Shown here: positions 40,970 through 54,037 of the stretch, one piece after another
Layout: each line of letters starts with the position of its first letter
Position numbering within the stretch: position 1 is the first letter of the stretch
Assembly (NCBI RefSeq): GCF_023159225.1
Contig: NC_063166.1
Span: 75,704,575 to 75,768,574, forward strand
DNA from: Perognathus longimembris pacificus
Lineage: Eukaryota > Chordata > Mammalia > Rodentia > Heteromyidae
Length of the DNA: 64,000 bases
Direction of reading: 5' to 3'
Translations under genes and position numbers: made by a program
Notes under the pieces: model-generated
What the model saw: the letters and a program-made list of their open reading frames with translations, nothing else
The model's database searches: none
Told to the model about the DNA's origin: nothing

Positions 40970-41712
40970 GATGCTCAGCTGCCATCTTCAAAAGATGATG
41001 CTTATTGAAAGTGCAGCAAGGTGCCATTTCTAACCCATCAGGTTGACAGAAATCCCAAACTAGGTGGTGCCCTCTGTAGATAAGGGGCAGAGAGGGGGTG
41101 AACAGTGGGCAGGAGACACTGATCCAATGCTGGTTGAACTGTGGTGGACAGCCCGCTTGGTTGGGCAGTGCCTATCAGAACACACATCTAGCAATCTACC
41201 CTGTAGTTGATACTGGTTTGGTTAGGTTTTGGGCTTTTTGGGTTTTGGGTTTTGTTTTTTTTTTTGTTTGTTTGTTTTGGTTTTTTTTTTTGTTGTTGTT
41301 GTTGCCATTCCTGGGGCTTGAACTCAGGCCCTGAGACCTGTCCCTGACCTTCTTTTGCTCAAGGCTAGCACTCTACCACTTGAGCCACAGCGTCACTTCT
41401 GGCCCTTTCTGTTTATGTGGTTACTGAGGAATAGAACTCTGGGCTTCATGCATGCTAGGCAAGCACTCTACCTCTAAGCCACATTCCCAGCCCTGTACAT
41501 GACATTTGTACAAACATATAATGGCTTTTGTGAAAGTTTATCCATTGCAACATTGGTTGCAATAGCAAAGATTGGAGGGAACTTAAGTGTCCCTCTGTGA
41601 GCAACTGGGGAAAAAAGCCTGGCACATCCACACAGTGGAATGCTGTGTCACTGGGGTAAAGTTTGTATACTAAGGAGAGAATGATAGGGTACATAGTAAG
41701 TGCAGAAAAGCA
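40970..41712 (+). repeat. Old L1 3' fragment split by an IDL-Geo SINE
   Basis: L1 text (GGTGCCATTTCTAACCCATC; GCAACATTGGTTGCAATAGC; ACACAGTGGAATGCTGTG) is interrupted at about 41225-41496 by T-rich sequence and a reversed IDL-Geo. Confidence 0.75.
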
Positions 41713-41714
41713 AG

Positions 41715-41970
41715 GTGTAGCCGGGAGCCAGCGGCTCACCTGTAATCCTAGCTACTCAGAAGGTTGAGATCTGCATATTGTGGTCTGAAACCAGCCTGGG
41801 CTGGAAAGTCCATGAGATTTATCTCAGAACTAGTCTAAAAAAAAGCTAGTAGTAGTGTTGTGGCTCAAGTGGTAGAACACTAGCCTTGAACAAAAAGAAG
41901 CTCAGGGACAGTGCCCAAGTCCTGAGTTCAAGCCCCAAGACTGGCACAAACAAAACAACAACAAAAAAAA
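41715..41970 (+). repeat. B1-Geo dimeric SINE
   Basis: GTGTAGCCGGGAGCCAGCGG to CCCAAGACTGGC. Confidence 0.85.
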
Positions 41971-43454
41971 AAACCTATTACAAAAGATCAATTTAAAGAG
42001 CCCCTGCTCTCAAGCTGCTGAGCTGAGCTTTTAGGCATCCATATTTCTTATAGTTGGCCAGTTTTAGAATGGCTGGGTTTGGTTTTTATCTTGAACTAAG
42101 CTGTATCTTGATAAAGTCTCCAGTCCAGATCCTGTTGAGATTCCACGAATTCCTTCCTTAGCCTTCGGCATACTTCCCCCTTGGGTGTGAACACCGGACC
42201 ACAATCCTTCGGAATATTTCTTCATTCTCTGCTTATACAAGCATCCATGAGCATCTAGTTCTTCCTGAGGGGGAGGAAAATGTTTCACAGGAAAGGTGCA
42301 CCTGTATTCTCAGAGGCCGTGGAAGGGAGACCTTTCTTGCTCCAAGTCTCTCCATCTGCTCCCCACACCTGCTACCTGAGACCAATCCCTGCTCTAGTAT
42401 CACTGATACTGCTACCCCTCTACTTTCTCAGGAAACGTGCTGGATTCTTTTTCGGTACATGCAAACATACCAAGTTTTATCCTTTGGGGGTGTGGGGGGA
42501 GTGGTTATTTGATTTTGAAGATCTTAAGTGACTTTCTTTGCCCCTCTAGAATCAGGCCATGGGAGGGACCAAAAGTGGTCAGAATGTCCAACTCTACCAC
42601 GTGGGCAGGTTATATTTGTAGCCGGAGAACACTCATCTTTTACAAAACCAAGCCAGGTAGGGAGATCCAAACTCACAAAGCTCCCTTCCATCTAGGATAC
42701 CTAAAACATCCCTTTCCTCCTTTGAAACCATAAGGTCTGTTTCACTCTCCATGACCTCGCAGTGTCTGTCTCCTTCCCTTTCTCCACATCCCCTCATCCT
42801 GCCTGTCTCCGTCATCACAGGCTCCTTTTCTTCCGCCAACTCACTGATCAGGTACCTTTCCTGCTCCAACACTTATCTTCACCCCATGGAGGGTCGTGTG
42901 TATAGAATATAGAAAGCCACCACGACGAGGCAGAATGAAAACACTATCAGGAAATTGATTCAACAAAAAAGGAAGGTAGAGCCTGCAGGCCTTGAGCCTA
43001 GGGAGCTAGATCTCTCTCTCCCAGGTGCCAGGATCTCCAGAGGCATTGTAGTTAGAGTTAATTCAGATTCCCAAGAGAGAGAGGCCCGGATGGCTCTGAC
43101 ATGGATCAAAACTGCAGATTCCCGTATCTTTCCTCTAGCATCCTCTTCCTCCCAACTCTCCTTCTTCCTGCTTTGAGGAGTGGACAGTGCTCAGGTCTGC
43201 ACTCAGGTCTGCACACGTTTCAATGTGTCAGGGTTTCTCTGCTCCCCTTTCTTCTTGCTTCCTCTCAGGGTAGCATCTGGGTTTGAGACATCCAGACCAA
43301 GAAATTCACCTTTAGTCCTAGCTAAGGAGGCTGAGCCATCCCAAGCAGGTAGAAAGCAGCCTGACCTAGAGCTGCTTGGCCTTTGCAAAAGGAATGAGGA
43401 AGACCAGCATACAATTCCAGAGATAGAGAAATTTAAGGTAAATTAAAGAGTTAA

Positions 43455-43833
43455 ACGGGTATGCAGTACGTAGCAGTCACACCAGAAACCAACAGTTGAA
43501 CAAAGAGAATAGTTTGCTTACTTAAATGATCTATTGCTTTGTTTATCTGAATTGTAATTGCTATCACTAACCACCAACTCTGCTTCTGTATGTCTGTTTG
43601 CTTGCTTTGCCTAACTTGCCTGACCACCTGTGTGTGGTATGTGACCACCTGCGTGGTGTTTTGCCTTTAAAAACCCCAGCCCTACTGAAGCCCAGGGCTG
43701 TTCTTTACTGACTCCCAATGCAGAGGGACGGGACAGACACTGTGCACAGCTAAGACTCCTAGCCTGATTGACTGAATGCTGGTAACCTTAGTATCATGGG
43801 TTCGAGGCCCACCTGTGTGTCTGGCATACAACA
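43455..43833 (+). mobile_element. Probable solo LTR of an endogenous retrovirus
   Basis: A TATA-like TTTAAAAACCCCAGCC near 43665 is followed 20-30 bases on by CCCAGGGCTGTTCTTTACTG, and the segment ends near GGCATACAACA. This resembles the U3-R-U5 order of rodent LTRs. No primer-binding site or viral gene follows. The start is uncertain and the family is unknown. Confidence 0.35.
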
Positions 43834-44808
43834 GGTTTAAGGGGTAACAGGGTAAGCATTATGGTTCAGTGCTGTCCTCTGCCCCTAGACTATGTAGATT
43901 ATGGTTGAGCCCACCAAGACGAAACTGACCTGATTTCGATCCTGAGCAGTACCCCAGCCCATGGCTCAGGCAGTGCACCCGAGCATCGCCAATGGCCCTG
44001 GTCATGAGGGCCTCATGGACCACGGACCTTTACAACTTGTCGCCTGGCCTCTCCTCACCTGTCGATCCACTCCACACATTGCTGGGGTGTAAGGACAGTT
44101 CTGGATCACCAAAATGGCACTCACAAGTCCGGGGGAAATGGAGCTGCCGCTGACCTCCATACTTGGGCTGTTTTTACAGCCCCGGTGCCAACTTGGGACT
44201 GCGGCATGGGCCTTGGGCACTTCTCCAGGCAGCCAGGTTTCTCCTGCTGTGCCTGGGGAAATGGGGCACCAGCATCTTCCAGATCTGTCTCTGTGCTTTT
44301 TAGCCCTCCACCGAGGGGCTGACCTCCTGGGAGGGTGGACCCGAGCCCTTGCTTCTGAGCGCTTGTCTTGCTTTTCTTTAGCAGCACCAGGCTTTTTCTC
44401 TTTCTCTTCCGTGAGAGTTTATCTTTTAGTCTTACCTTGCACTGTGGCTTAGGGGGAAAAAAAATCTGTCTACTCATCCCCAAATTGTAGTCTTGATCTA
44501 CAAAGAGATTACAGAGATTAGGAAGTCGATTTCTCCCTCAACAGAGCCAGATCTTAGCTCCCTCCAGACTAAAACATGGAATTCCATTTCAGAGCTGAGC
44601 CACAAAGGCCATTCACTGATTGGGACTGCACGCTAACTAACTAGGAGCTAGGAAGTGCCAGCATCCAAGGGTGTTGGCTTTAAATCTCTAGGAATGTTCT
44701 TTCACACCCTTCTTGGCAGATGTGCCCATCCTTTGGGTGGCATGGCACTTTGATGTCTCAGCACAACTGTGGGAAGGATGGGGTGGTTCTTCAAAAGGAA
44801 GACATGAG

Positions 44809-45118
44809 GGGGCTGGGAACATGGCCTAGTGGGGTAAAGTGTTCGCCTCCTATACATGAAGCCCTGGGTTCGATTCCTCAGCACCACATATATAGAAAAA
44901 GCCAAAAGTGGGGACTGGGGATATGGCCTGGTGGCAAGAGTGCTTGCCTAGTGTACATGAGGCCCTGGGTTCAATTCCCCAGAACCACATATACAGAAAA
45001 GGGCCAGAAGTGGCGCTGTGGCTCAAGTGGCAGAGTGCTAGCCTTGAGCAAAAGGAAGCCAGGACAGTGCTTAGGCTCTGAGTTCAAGCCCCAGGACTGG
45101 CAAAAAAAAAAAAAAAAA
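44809..45118 (+). repeat. IDL-IDL-Geo trimeric SINE
   Basis: An IDL head alone (44809-44907, ending ATAGAAAAAGCCAAAAGTG) is followed at once by a full IDL-Geo (44911-45118). Confidence 0.85.
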
Positions 45119-45224
45119 ACCCACAAAAAAAACAACAGGAAGAGGACAGCAGAGACAGTGTGTGTCTTCCACGCATCTGGTAATGGCCACTTGCTGTTGA
45201 CCTCATGTCTATATCCAGGAACAC

Positions 45225-45308
45225 ATGTCACCCCTGTGCCCAGTTGTCCTGCTAGTCACTTGTCACAAACACCTGGTGAAACATGGCGGGTGGAACTGAA
45301 TGGGGTTC
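45225..45308 (+). repeat. Dispersed repeat copy 1 (LTR-like)
   Basis: The 48 bases at 45261-45308 match 47229-47276 with only five differences, all transitions. Weaker similarity runs about 35 bases further upstream. Confidence 0.6.
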
Positions 45309-45443
45309 TCATTTCCTTTAAGCCTAGTCCCCTGGCCCGTGTTGGTCTCTCTTGATATAACTAAGTCAAACTGAACTGAGTTGACTCCGTCATCCCGTGT
45401 CAGGTCCCTAGGCCACTTATGTGCTTCCTCCTGCTCTGGAAAC

Positions 45444-45656
45444 ATTTTTTTTTTTTTTTTTTTTGGCCAGTCCTGGGCCTTGGACTCAGGGCCTGAGCAC
45501 TGTCCCTGGCTTCTTCCCGCTCAAGGCTAGCACTCTGCCACTTGAGCCACAGCGCGGCTTCTGGCCGTTTTCTGTATATGTGGTGCTGGGGAATCGAACC
45601 TAGGGCCTCGTGTATCCGAGGCAGGCACTCTTGCCACTAGGCTATATCCCCAGCCC
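45444..45656 (-). repeat. IDL-Geo SINE (young subfamily)
   Basis: Exact target duplication CTGGAAACATTTTT on both sides. Confidence 0.95.
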
Positions 45657-46054
45657 CTGGAAACATTTTTATAATTGAAGGAAATATGCCTTGAGTTGAA
45701 AACTGAGGGAGCCACATGCCCTTCAGCTCCAGCCATGGAGGATGGCTGCCATCATTGGGTCAGAGTGCCCCGTGAGGCCTCCTGCCTCGCCTCGCCAGCC
45801 CTGCTCTGCGCCCCTCAGCCTCTGAAAAGTGAGGCTCGTGGTTGGGCCTGCCTTAGGGACATGGGGAGGACGGCAGGAGTGGGGAGAGAGGACACGCCTA
45901 CTTTGTGGCATCCAATGTCATCGTCATTGCTACTATTTTAATTATGTGGGTTTGCATTGCTGCTGAACGTTTTCGACCCGGATTTTTCATTCACTTTTAT
46001 GTTAGGAGCATTTTTTTTTTTCATTTCACAAAATATTCTTCAAAACATGATTTC

Positions 46055-46145
46055 AGGGCTGGTGGTAGGGTTGAAGTGGTGGAGAGTCTGCCAACCAAGT
46101 GTGAGGTCATGAGTTCAAATCTCAGTACTGAGAAATCAAAACAAA
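46055..46145 (+). repeat. ID-like SINE fragment
   Basis: GGGCTGGTGGTAGGGTTGAA, GAGTTCAAATCTCAGTACTG and an A-rich tail. Confidence 0.6.
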
Positions 46146-46322
46146 AACCATACTATAGTCAGTGACTATAAAATAATCCATCATTTCAATACATTCCTAA
46201 TTTATTCTGAGGTCGTTCTCTTTTCTTCTTTTGGACAATTAGGGGTAGTGTATATTTGTATTCTCTAAAATGAAGACGTCTGACTTGAAATTTACATATA
46301 TCTGTATACATGTACATGTTTT

Positions 46323-46455
46323 TCCAGTTACAGTGACTCACAACTGTAATCCCAGCACTGAATTTGAGGCCAGCCTAGACTAATAGTTCTAAGAAAGAGT
46401 TCTAGGTCAACCTGGGTTACATAGACCAGACCCATCTCAACAACCCCCCCCCCCC
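46323..46455 (+). repeat. B1 SINE
   Basis: CTCACAACTGTAATCCCAGC, GAGGCCAGCCTAGAC, CAACCTGGGTTACATAG, then a C run. Confidence 0.75.
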
Positions 46456-47192
46456 ATGCATACATAAGTATCTTTTTATATCTACATCTGACCATGAGTC
46501 TGATTGTTTTCCTAAAATAGAATTTTAGGCCTAGACTAGATCTTCTGAGTGAGAAAACATAAACTGTTTAAAGTGTCTGGCAACACTAAAAGAAAAGTTA
46601 TCACCATTTGCACACTTGGTAGGATGCTCAGTGGGGCCCGCCTCACACCCCCTACTGAGTAGTAAGAGATGCCTTGTAAGTCACTCCTCTTGCTCTTTCC
46701 TTTGACCACAATTGAGATGTTGGCAGTCGGTCCCATGCTCCAGAGGCCCCAGGTGCTTCTACAGATACTTAGACACTGCTTTTGCCAAAAAGCATTGACT
46801 TCTCACTTGAGCCCACAGGTGACAAAAAAACCTGACATCCCTGCCTCCATTTTGCATCTGTCTCCTTCACTCTGAGTCTCTGTCCTTCAGTTACCCCAGA
46901 TAACACAGCATCCTTATGGCAGAGGCTGGAACTACCCCACTACCCCTGAGGAATGGCAGAGCCTTGCAGGACACCTCCCTCCCCAAATGGGATAACTTCC
47001 TAAAAGATGAGGCTGAACTCTGGGTCAGGAGGAATGATCTCATGATGGGGGGGGGGTGGGGAGGGAGGGCACATTACTCTCCTCACGTGAACGATGAAAA
47101 CCTCTCCAGGACTTCTCATGGAACCAGAACTGAGATGAAGACAGACCAGGCCACCCATTGCCCAGGATTGCTTAATTATGCATACTTAGCAC

Positions 47193-47276
47193 CTGTACCC
47201 TGTTTTACCTGTTGTCAGCACCCATCCTTGTCACAAACACCTGGCGAAACATGGCAGGTAGAATTGAATGGAGTTC
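47193..47276 (+). repeat. Dispersed repeat copy 2 (LTR-like)
   Basis: Partner of 45225-45308, same strand. The sequence that follows, to about 47410, has an LTR-like ending with TAGTAAACACC and CTTCTCTGTGATACC. Confidence 0.6.
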
Positions 47277-47609
47277 AATGGAATAGTGGGCACACCTCTC
47301 TTTGTGTGCCTGCACCCATATCTGGGGGTGTCCTGTCCTTTGTTTTACTAGTAAACACCACTGGCCTCTACCTCTACCTGTCCCCAGACTCTTCTCTGTG
47401 ATACCATGAACCCACTAGCCCCAAGTGGAGCTCCCCTCCCTTTGGGTTTCCTCCTTGGCACACTTTTGTCTCAGTGACACTTCCACCCATGTTATATTCT
47501 TATACTTTGATGGATTAGAGCAGTCCCATAAACTTTGTATGGATGTATCAGCCTGCTTCTGTGCCAGCAGTCTAACCTGTGGTGCTGGTAATATGGGGTT
47601 TTCCTTGTC

Positions 47610-47643
47610 CGTCCCCCCCCCCACACACACACACATACACACC
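47610..47643 (+). repeat. C run and CA microsatellite
   Basis: C10 followed by (CA)n with a CATA unit. Confidence 0.85.
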
Positions 47644-48540
47644 TTGATGTTTAGCACTGTGGCATGTCTCTGGTGACAGCATAGGTCCCAAAGTCCACTG
47701 AAAGAATCCTGAGGCTGGTAAGTATGGAGCTAGGTAGACTGACCACTTTTTTGAACCTTGAAGCCTTCCCCACTTCCCAGACCCATATCTGAGCCTATTG
47801 CAACTTCAGGTTTCTGTTGAGCACCTTCTCACTTGTAGTTACTCTAGTAGTGTTATTCTAGCTTTCTGGAAAGAGCTAGAGCTTTCCTTTGTAGCTCTCA
47901 ACTGAGTGCTGTGAAGTGCTTTATTTTCATAAAGCACATTCCCACACGTGCTTGCTTGACTCCTTCAAGGAGTCACACATACGTATTACTGAGGAGAGGA
48001 AGAGGCTGAGAGTTGGGACTGCTTGTGGAACTGGGGTTCTGGAGATTTCTCCAAATCCTCACTCTTGCTAAAGCACACTGCCTTCTGAGAAGAGGGCCAG
48101 AGGGACGCAGATCTGCACAAGTGGAGAGGTGAATACTAGCTTTGCATCTATCATTGAAGGAACAAAGCCCTGAGGAGGCCTCCGATAGAAGGTATAGGTT
48201 AGGCCCTTGGTTTTAAGATCCTAGCGCTGGCCTCTTCTGGTACATAGGGGGAGGCAGGGACAGCCAAGCAGCCTAGAACACCAGAAGTCTGGGCTCTCTC
48301 TGGACTTCCCTGGGACACTGCTTCCTGTGGGCCCTTAGTTGCACTTTCTCTATCTCAATTTCCCCACTGAAAAATTGAGGAAACTACTCCTGCTACTAAC
48401 TTGGGCATCTTGGATGGTGGTTTGTGTGATTGCTGCACTGGGGACTCAACCCTGCAGCTGGATCTCCTCCAGGGGAATTCTGCTCTTTCTCTCTTTCCCT
48501 TTTTCACCTTCTCTACTTATATTTATTGTTTCACAATATT

Positions 48541-48640
48541 ATTTTTTGCCAGTCCTGGGGCTTGAACTCAGGGCCTGGGCACTGTCCCTGAGCTTCTTTT
48601 GCTGAAGGCTAGCACTATACCACCTGAGCCACAGTGCCAC
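48541..48640 (-). repeat. Geo monomer alone
   Basis: TTTTTTGCCAGTCCTGGGGC to GAGCCACAGTGCCAC is a reversed right half without a left head. Confidence 0.75.
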
Positions 48641-48729
48641 TAAAGCCACTAAAATTATGGGCTCAAGTTGGAATTTCTACCTCTCATTCTGTGCACAGAA
48701 GTTTCCGACTCACCTCCAGTTGAGGACCA

Positions 48730-49165
48730 TGTAAGCATATGTGCTTGTCAGCTGATGGGCTTTTTGGAAAGTGATTGGATTGATTCCGAGGGTTCTGAAT
48801 GGACCCGTGGATTTATCCATTGATGGCATCATAATATGATGGCATTATTGGTGGAAAGTGGGAGTTAAGCCTTCGTTAGAGGAAGTGATCATTGGAAGCA
48901 TACCCTGAAAACATGTACCTTGTCTTCCCTCTCCACAACCCTTCTTGTCTACTTGCTGCTTCCTGGCTTGCTGCTTCCTGAGGTGAGCAGCGCTGTTCTA
49001 CTATACCCTTCCGCCATGATATTCTTCCTCATCACAGGCCCAGTAAAGATGGAAACAGAAGACCATGGACTGAACCCTCTGAAATCATGAGCCAAAATGA
49101 ATCCTTCCTCCTTTCAAGTTGTTTTGTCAGGTATTTTGTCATAGCAAGAAAAACAGACTGCAGGC
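48730..49165 (+). repeat. Ancient interspersed repeat, MaLR-LTR-like
   Basis: CATGAGCCAAAATGAATCC, AAGTTGTTTTGTCAGGTATT and TTGTCATAGCAAG resemble the 3' end of mammalian MaLR-type LTRs. The family call is uncertain. Confidence 0.45.
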
Positions 49166-49379
49166 TTGTTTATGAATACCTGTTCACAGTACTTCATTGC
49201 TAAGACAAATCTAATTGAGCGCCTCCCCCCCCCATATGGACCATTAAGGGTATTTTAGTCATTGCGCTTTTTGTAAGGAATGCAGTGCAGACACAGCCAG
49301 AAGAAAGAATACGAGAAAGAAAATGTCAGCCCTTGACAAAAATGCTTTTTTAGGTGTTTCATAAATATTGTTCTTTGTT

Positions 49380-49560
49380 ATTTATTTTTAATCTTTTTCT
49401 AACATATATTGTACAGAACAACAAGTTTCATCATGATGTTTTAATACATGTATATAATTTACTTTGATTGCATTCATTTTCCCCATACAGTCTTTGCTAC
49501 TTTCTTCTCTCTTTTTCACCATTTCCTCTTCTCAAATTGTCTCCCTTCGACATTCATGAC
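49380..49560 (+). repeat. L1 3'-UTR-like fragment
   Basis: ACAAGTTTCATCATGATGTT and ATACATGTATATAATTTACT with TTGATTGCATTCATTTTCCC are like rodent L1 3' UTR text. Confidence 0.5.
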
Positions 49561-51394
49561 TTTTGTTTAAATCTAGATATGACACGAGAGAAGACAAGTT
49601 TTTAAAGGACATAAACAGATGCCAAGTTATCCTACAGTTCCCAAGAATGACCAATAGAAGATAGGAATTACATCCATTTTCAGCCAATACCATGTAAGGC
49701 AACAAATATCTATTGAGCAGCTGCTATTTCCAGCAAGACCCCAGGTCAAATGCTGGGTACTCACCAGGCAAAAAATAAATAAATCACTGATGTCATAGAG
49801 CTTACAAATAAGAAGAGACCGACATGGAAAGTCTCAGACATATATACTAGCTTCTTCTAACTAGCCCGTCCTCATGACAATAACTTGGCCACAGCAGGAC
49901 GACCATCTTCTCACCATGTAACCCAGCCTCCTTGCCTTTGAGGAGGCTGCACGTTTCTGCCTCAAGTGGAGGCTTCATTTCAATCACAGGTTGAAAACCT
50001 AGAATAAAAACCATCCAACTTCTGTCAGGAACAGGAAGTGTATTGCCCTTTAACCCCGCCCCTTCCTGCTTGCTTGAAACTTTTCCCTCTCCAATGGAAA
50101 TCTCCCTCCCTGTAATTCCCTCTGGTTGGCCAGGAATGTCAGGATACAAGTTTGTCCTTTTCTCTAGCCTGCCAATCTAAAGGCTTTATAGGGCCCTGTG
50201 AGAAACACCCAGCCAGAAGGTCTGCTCCCTCCCTGAGGAGTTGTAGTTGATTCACCAAAGCCGGCACTAGGCCAGTCCTCCCAGCAGGGAATCCAGTAGC
50301 AGATGGCCTGGGGCAGCAAAGCACAGACCTTTGATTATGCTGCCTGTGATACTGCAGCATCCAGATGTGGGGAACAGAAGAGAAGCTGGCAGTCCTGGTT
50401 TGAGAACCTAATCTACTGTCCTTCCAGAAAGAGCCTGTACACCATAGAGCAGAGCTTCTCACACTGAAGCGTGTGCTGACCCAGCCAGTCCAGGGTAGAG
50501 CCTGAGACTGGGGATCTAACCAGTGGTTTCCGTAAGTTGAATTGTTTAGAAGTCAAACACCTCTGGTGCCTTTGAAAAAGACTTTTGTTACCATCTGCCA
50601 AGTTTGTCTCCTAAATGATTACGCAAAATCTACCATCTCTTTATCTGAAACGGGTTTTGGAATTCAGGTCTCATGGCTTTAGAGTCATGTAAGGTTCTAT
50701 AGCCTATGATGTTGGCATTTGTGGAGGGAGCCAGGGCAGCCCCTCACAGGGAAATTACTCGACCCATTGTGGACAAAGATTACAGGTTGCCAAATATCAG
50801 TTCAGGTGCTGTCCCAAGTGAGACTACCTCATAGATCTTCAAGGAGAGAGACTAGTTTTGTTGTTGTTGTTGTTGTTGTTTTGCCTTGCTGGGTTTTAGA
50901 ATTGCTGGTAGGGCTCTTTGGCTGGGGCTCCCAGTGGCTTAAGGCAGCAACCCAGTGGTTTCACCCTGAGCTTTCCCTTGCTTTCACTTGCTTTCCCTTC
51001 GCCCATTGGCTGCTTCAGGCAAGACCAAGTCTGACTGCCCTCAAGGATGGCTACCAGAAGCAGTTGAAGCTACAGGTGTCCTCACTGATAACCAGCAGAA
51101 GACATTTTGTGCAGTGCAATGTCCTCTGATCATTGCATAAAACCCCCAGCTTTGCTCTCACAGGACCACCCTTAGACTGCCTGAGGAATGTTCTAGGCCG
51201 GCATGCTCAAGTATTTGAGGGAATCATTGGAGAGAAGGATTATCCCAACTGGCTTTGACTGTTGAGGACTGGAGTGGAGGAAAACCTCACCCACCGGCAC
51301 GGTGCTCATTCCATATGGAGGTGAAAGCTGGGTAGGATGGATGTAGAGAGATAACCACAGTGTCCACACTGTGGATTCTGTTATGAAGTGCATT

Positions 51395-51475
51395 GTCATG
51401 GGTTTTGAACTCAGGACCTCGTACTTGCTAGGCTGGTGCTTTACTACTTGAAGCACATCTTCTGCCCTTCTTTAA
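51395..51475 (-). repeat. ID-like SINE fragment
   Basis: GGTTTTGAACTCAGGACCTC, TTGCTAGGCTGGTGC. A similar reversed piece is at 52055-52135. Confidence 0.55.
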
Positions 51476-51694
51476 ACATATAGTTTTATTACATTATATT
51501 GGTTTGTAAGGGCTTTTATCAATGACGCCTACTTTTTTGCTTTCTAAGTTTGTCAGTATTTCTCCTAGTCAATTGCTTAACATAATTTCATAATGATTCT
51601 TGCACAACAAAAGATATTAAGCTCTGTGTGTCAAATCTGCCAGCCCTTGCATCACTCAGTCCAAGAAGGGTGCGTGTGTGTACGTGCATGTGCA

Positions 51695-51825
51695 TGTTAT
51701 TTGTTTGTTTGTTTGTTTTGAGGCAAGGCCTTGCTCTGTCACCCAGAGTGATGTGCCCGTCTCAGTCCCCCTCCTCAGCTCCCATGCCCCTAGGTATGCT
51801 CCCTGGTACCTAGCTTCCAACATGG
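51695..51825 (-). repeat. B1-like SINE fragment
   Basis: TTTGAGGCAAGGCCTTGCTC to CTCCTCAGCTCCCATGCCCC. Confidence 0.5.
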
Positions 51826-52943
51826 ACTTGAAGTCTTTATGAGAGGAAAACATCAAAGTGGCAAAGAAATCACCTTTGCTAAGGGTAGAACAACACCCAG
51901 TGGATAGAATTAGTGTTCTAGACAGGAACGAAGAAACTGACAATGTGGAGCAGAGACTTTACAAGGATGGGGACTTTATCTTAACTGTTTCAGCCCTTCT
52001 TTCCAGGTGGGCTTTTTGTTTGTTTGTTTGTTCTCTTGCTTGCTTGCTGTTGTGCTGCTGGATGAATGTAAGGCCTTGCATGCACCAAGCAAGAACTCTG
52101 CAGCTGAGCTACATACAGCCTGGCCCAGGAATCTTTATTGCCTTGTTAGCAAATCGTGAAACATTGTGACAGTTGTTTCTTTCTTAAACACTGCATCTTG
52201 AGGGCCATTGCATCCTTCCCACCCTCCGTAGGGACCCCTCTTGCCTCTGTAGTTAAGCTACAGAAGGCTTATTGATTTTGAATCACAATTGAAATTGGTA
52301 TTATCTTTGGAAAATTGGACGTGTGTGTCTGAAACTATTATTTTCAAGAGCTTTCATCCTCATCAGCTGTTTTATCAGTACTCAAGGGAAAGTTTGACTT
52401 AAAAGGAGAAAATAAATGCTTTTCTAAATTATGAATCTCCCGGGAGAGGTCTTTCTCCACTCTCCTCACTGGCTCCCACAGTCCCTTTCTTGTCCTGGTG
52501 ACAGCACTTAGCATGCTGGGCTATAATTGCCCAAGTCCCCACAGAAACACAGACAATTCACTGGGAAAGAAATTAAAATGGCTTTTAAACACTTGAGGGG
52601 ATGGTAGACTTTACTCATAATTAATGAAATGCAAGTTAGGAATGCGGCTGGTAAATGCAGGTGAAAAGACAAAATTAGCAAATCACTTCACAGCCTCTGG
52701 GATGGGCTTCGTGGAGGTCCTCTGCGGGTGAACATCCGGGTTTCCACAAGATGATGGCCAAAGGGGAGAAATGGAAACTCACCATGGTGGGATGTGGTCC
52801 CCACCTTAAGGGGGGGGGGACAACAAACCATTGTGCGCCCCCTCATAGGAGGTGCACTGAGGCACACAGAGCACCAGGAAGTAATCATGAACTCTCACCC
52901 TCGACATGTTTAACCTATACTAGTTTATAAGAAGCAGAGGGGC

Positions 52944-53070
52944 AGGGGCTGGGCAGGAGCTCAGTGGCCGAGTGCGTGCCTAAGGTACGTGAGGTCCTGG
53001 GTTCCATCCCAGCATTGCAAAAAAGGAAGGGAGAAGAGAGGGAGGCAGAGAAGAAGGGAAGGGAAGGAGG
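52944..53070 (+). repeat. ID SINE with GA-rich tail
   Basis: GGGGCTGGGCAGGAGCTCAG, GGTCCTGGGTTCCATCCCAG, then GGAAGGGAGAAGAG units. Confidence 0.75.
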
Positions 53071-53494
53071 AACCCAAATACACATGAAAATGTAGTTTTC
53101 ATTTTAAAGTTTAAGGGACACCATTATAAGGCCATCAGACAATTCCCAACGTAAGACCTTGACCAAGAAATTGCTCCCAATCTCTTCACAAGTAAGTCCA
53201 TGTCCTGCAGAAAGAAAAGAGAAAAAATTAATACAATTCATTGTGTGGTCTTTGGCTGAACTCTGAATGAAACCAACTACAAAGATATTTCTGGCAAATT
53301 GGAAACATTTAAATACAAGCTAAATGACTAGGGATTTATTTCTAGAGTATAAAAATGTGCATTACATAAGCAAATGGTCTGTGTTTTGCATACTTTATGA
53401 AGTATCCAACATTGAAGTATTTCATTGGAAAAATACTATAGTACCTGTAATTTACTTCAAGAGCTCCACCCCTTAAACAAGGATGGTAAGTTGT

Positions 53495-53602
53495 TTGTTT
53501 CTGAAATGGAGTCTGGTTTTGTACCTCAAGCTAGCCTTGAATTCATGATCCCCTTGCTTCCAAGGGCTGGGATTACAGGCATGCAGTACTACGCCTGGTA
53601 TG
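53495..53602 (-). repeat. B1 SINE fragment
   Basis: CTCAAGCTAGCCTTGAATTC to GGGATTACAGGCATGCAGTA. Confidence 0.7.
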
Positions 53603-53816
53603 GTGTGTTTTTAACATTACCCAAGTATGTTATGTTTTCAACAATTATGATGTCTAGGTGATGGATATATATGTGTTCAGTGTTTCTTCATGTCTGAAAA
53701 AGTAAAAGAAAAATTAAAATTGAATATTAAAGATATTTTATCTTTATCCATAGATTATTTTTTTGCATAGAAAAAAAATGTTTTAAAATCTTCTGCATGT
53801 AGAAATCAGAGTGTGA

Positions 53817-54037
53817 GGGCTGGGGATATGGCCTAGTGGCAAGAGTGCCTGCCTCATATACATGAGGCCCTGGGTTCAATGCCCCAGCACCACATATACA
53901 GAAAATGGCCAGAAGTGGCGCCGTGGCTCAAGTAGCAGAGTGCTAGCCTTGAGCAAAAAGAAGCCAGGGACAGTGCTCAGGCCCAGAGTCCAAGCCCCAG
54001 GACTGGCAAAAAAAAATAAAGAAAAGAAAAGAAAAAG
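53817..54037 (+). repeat. IDL-Geo SINE
   Basis: Exact target duplication GAAATCAGAGTGTG at about 53802 and 54038; A-rich GAAAA tail. Confidence 0.95.

Noticed and set aside
45140..47400. Shared peptide SQTPGETW-VELNGV in two open frames as a protein family
   Set aside because: It comes from a 48-bp dispersed DNA repeat; the surrounding frames are unrelated and lack any conserved domain.
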